Shown in pieces: positions 8,850 to 9,282 of a stretch of 9,282 nt of DNA. The position numbers and the translations under genes are program-made. Every line of letters begins with the position of its first letter. Positions within the stretch are counted from its first letter, which is position 1. Origin of the DNA: Desulfofustis sp. GTDB taxonomy: Bacteria > Desulfobacterota > Desulfobulbia > Desulfobulbales > Desulfocapsaceae. The notes below the pieces were generated by a model that was given only the letters and a program-made list of their open reading frames with translations, was not told the DNA's origin and did no database searches. The stretch spans positions 1 through 9,282 of the forward strand of contig JAUVWB010000042.1 of NCBI GenBank assembly GCA_030604345.1, written 5' to 3'.

Positions 8850-9282
8850 ATGGCAATTAAAACATATAAACCAACTTCAGCCGGGAAACGACACCACGTG
8901 TCGACCAGAAATCCGGATCTGTCCACGAGCGGACCTGAAAAGAGCCTGGTGGTCAGCCTCAATCGAAGCGGCGGCCGGAACAACTACGGCAGGGTTACGG
9001 CTCGACATCTGGGCGGTGGCCATAAACGTAAGTACCGGGTGATCGATTTCAAGCGGAACAAGACCGACATCACCGCCAAGGTGGTTGCAATTGAGTACGA
9101 CCCGAACCGATCCGCCAATATTGCCCTGCTCAGCTATCTTGACGGGGAGAAGAATTATATTCTTGCGCCGGATGGGATCGCCGTCGGCGACAAGGTCGTG
9201 GCCGGTGAAAAGGTTGATATCCAGCCGGGCAATTGTCTGCCGATGGTCAACATCCCGTTGGGTACCGTCATCCACAATATCG
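8850..9282 (+). CDS. rplB: 50S ribosomal protein L2, 3'-truncated by the window edge
   Basis: L2 is a highly conserved 50S protein needed for subunit association and for organising the peptidyl transferase centre. The first 144 residues are present and the frame is open to the end of the window. It begins [16 protein letters not shown], followed by the L2 signatures [45 protein letters not shown] and [12 protein letters not shown], then [18 protein letters not shown]. The functional His near residue 229 in E. coli lies outside the window. GGAG (8833-8836) is 13 bases before ATG, a long spacing. The gene order rplD-rplW-rplB matches the S10 operon, and rpsS would be expected next, outside the window. 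Confidence 0.98.
   Translation, partial: MAIKTYKPTSAGKRHHVSTRNPDLSTSGPEKSLVVSLNRSGGRNNYGRVTARHLGGGHKRKYRVIDFKRNKTDITAKVVAIEYDPNRSANIALLSYLDGEKNYILAPDGIAVGDKVVAGEKVDIQPGNCLPMVNIPLGTVIHNI

Noticed and set aside
8828..8860. Ten-codon ORF (starting ATGATGGAG) overlapping the rplB start
   Set aside because: It could be an upstream coupling peptide, but there is no good ribosome binding site and no evidence of conservation.

Overview
This window is a conserved bacterial transcription and translation gene cluster with every gene on the + strand. It holds the 3' two thirds of rpoC (RNA polymerase beta'), the complete str operon genes (rpsL, rpsG, fusA, tuf), and the start of the S10 operon (rpsJ, rplC, rplD, rplW, and the 5' part of rplB). 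No mobile element, CRISPR array, tRNA, rRNA or phage gene is visible. I found no previously undescribed multi-gene system; the unusual signals are sequence-level features inside very conserved genes.

The organism is a bacterium of moderately high GC content. Beta' has a long insert in the trigger loop at the position of the proteobacterial SI3 insert. rpoC runs directly into str, and str directly into S10, and the S12, S10 and L3 N-termini look like those of sulfate-reducing Desulfobacterota (former Deltaproteobacteria, perhaps a Desulfobulbales relative). This placement rests on recalled family resemblance, not on a search, and is tentative.

Layout: rpoC (1-2465, 5' end outside the window); a 135-base gap with a TTGACA box and a six-pair hairpin, the only plausible place in the window for a separate str promoter and leader; rpsL (2601-2972); rpsG (3001-3474); fusA (3543-5618); tuf (5645-6835); rpsJ (6848-7162); rplC (7205-7834); rplD (7865-8488), overlapping rplW (8485-8772) by four bases; a 77-base gap; then rplB (8850 to the window end). 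From rpsL on, gaps are 12 to 77 bases with no convincing terminator, so the genes are probably cotranscribed. There is no gene-free stretch over 300 bases.

Together the genes make the RNA polymerase catalytic subunit, two translational GTPases (EF-Tu delivers aminoacyl-tRNA, EF-G drives translocation and helps recycling), two decoding or head proteins of the 30S subunit (S12, S7), S10 (30S head and NusB partner in antitermination), and early-assembling 50S proteins (L3, L4, L23, L2).

Points for a second look: EF-G has Ala instead of the near-invariant P-loop Asp, altered domain IV tip loops and other odd substitutions; tuf has codon use clearly unlike its neighbours; four of nine stop codons are TAG, with rpsJ and rplC in one frame separated by a single TAG; and the spaces that carry the S7 and L4 autoregulatory sites in E. 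coli are almost absent.
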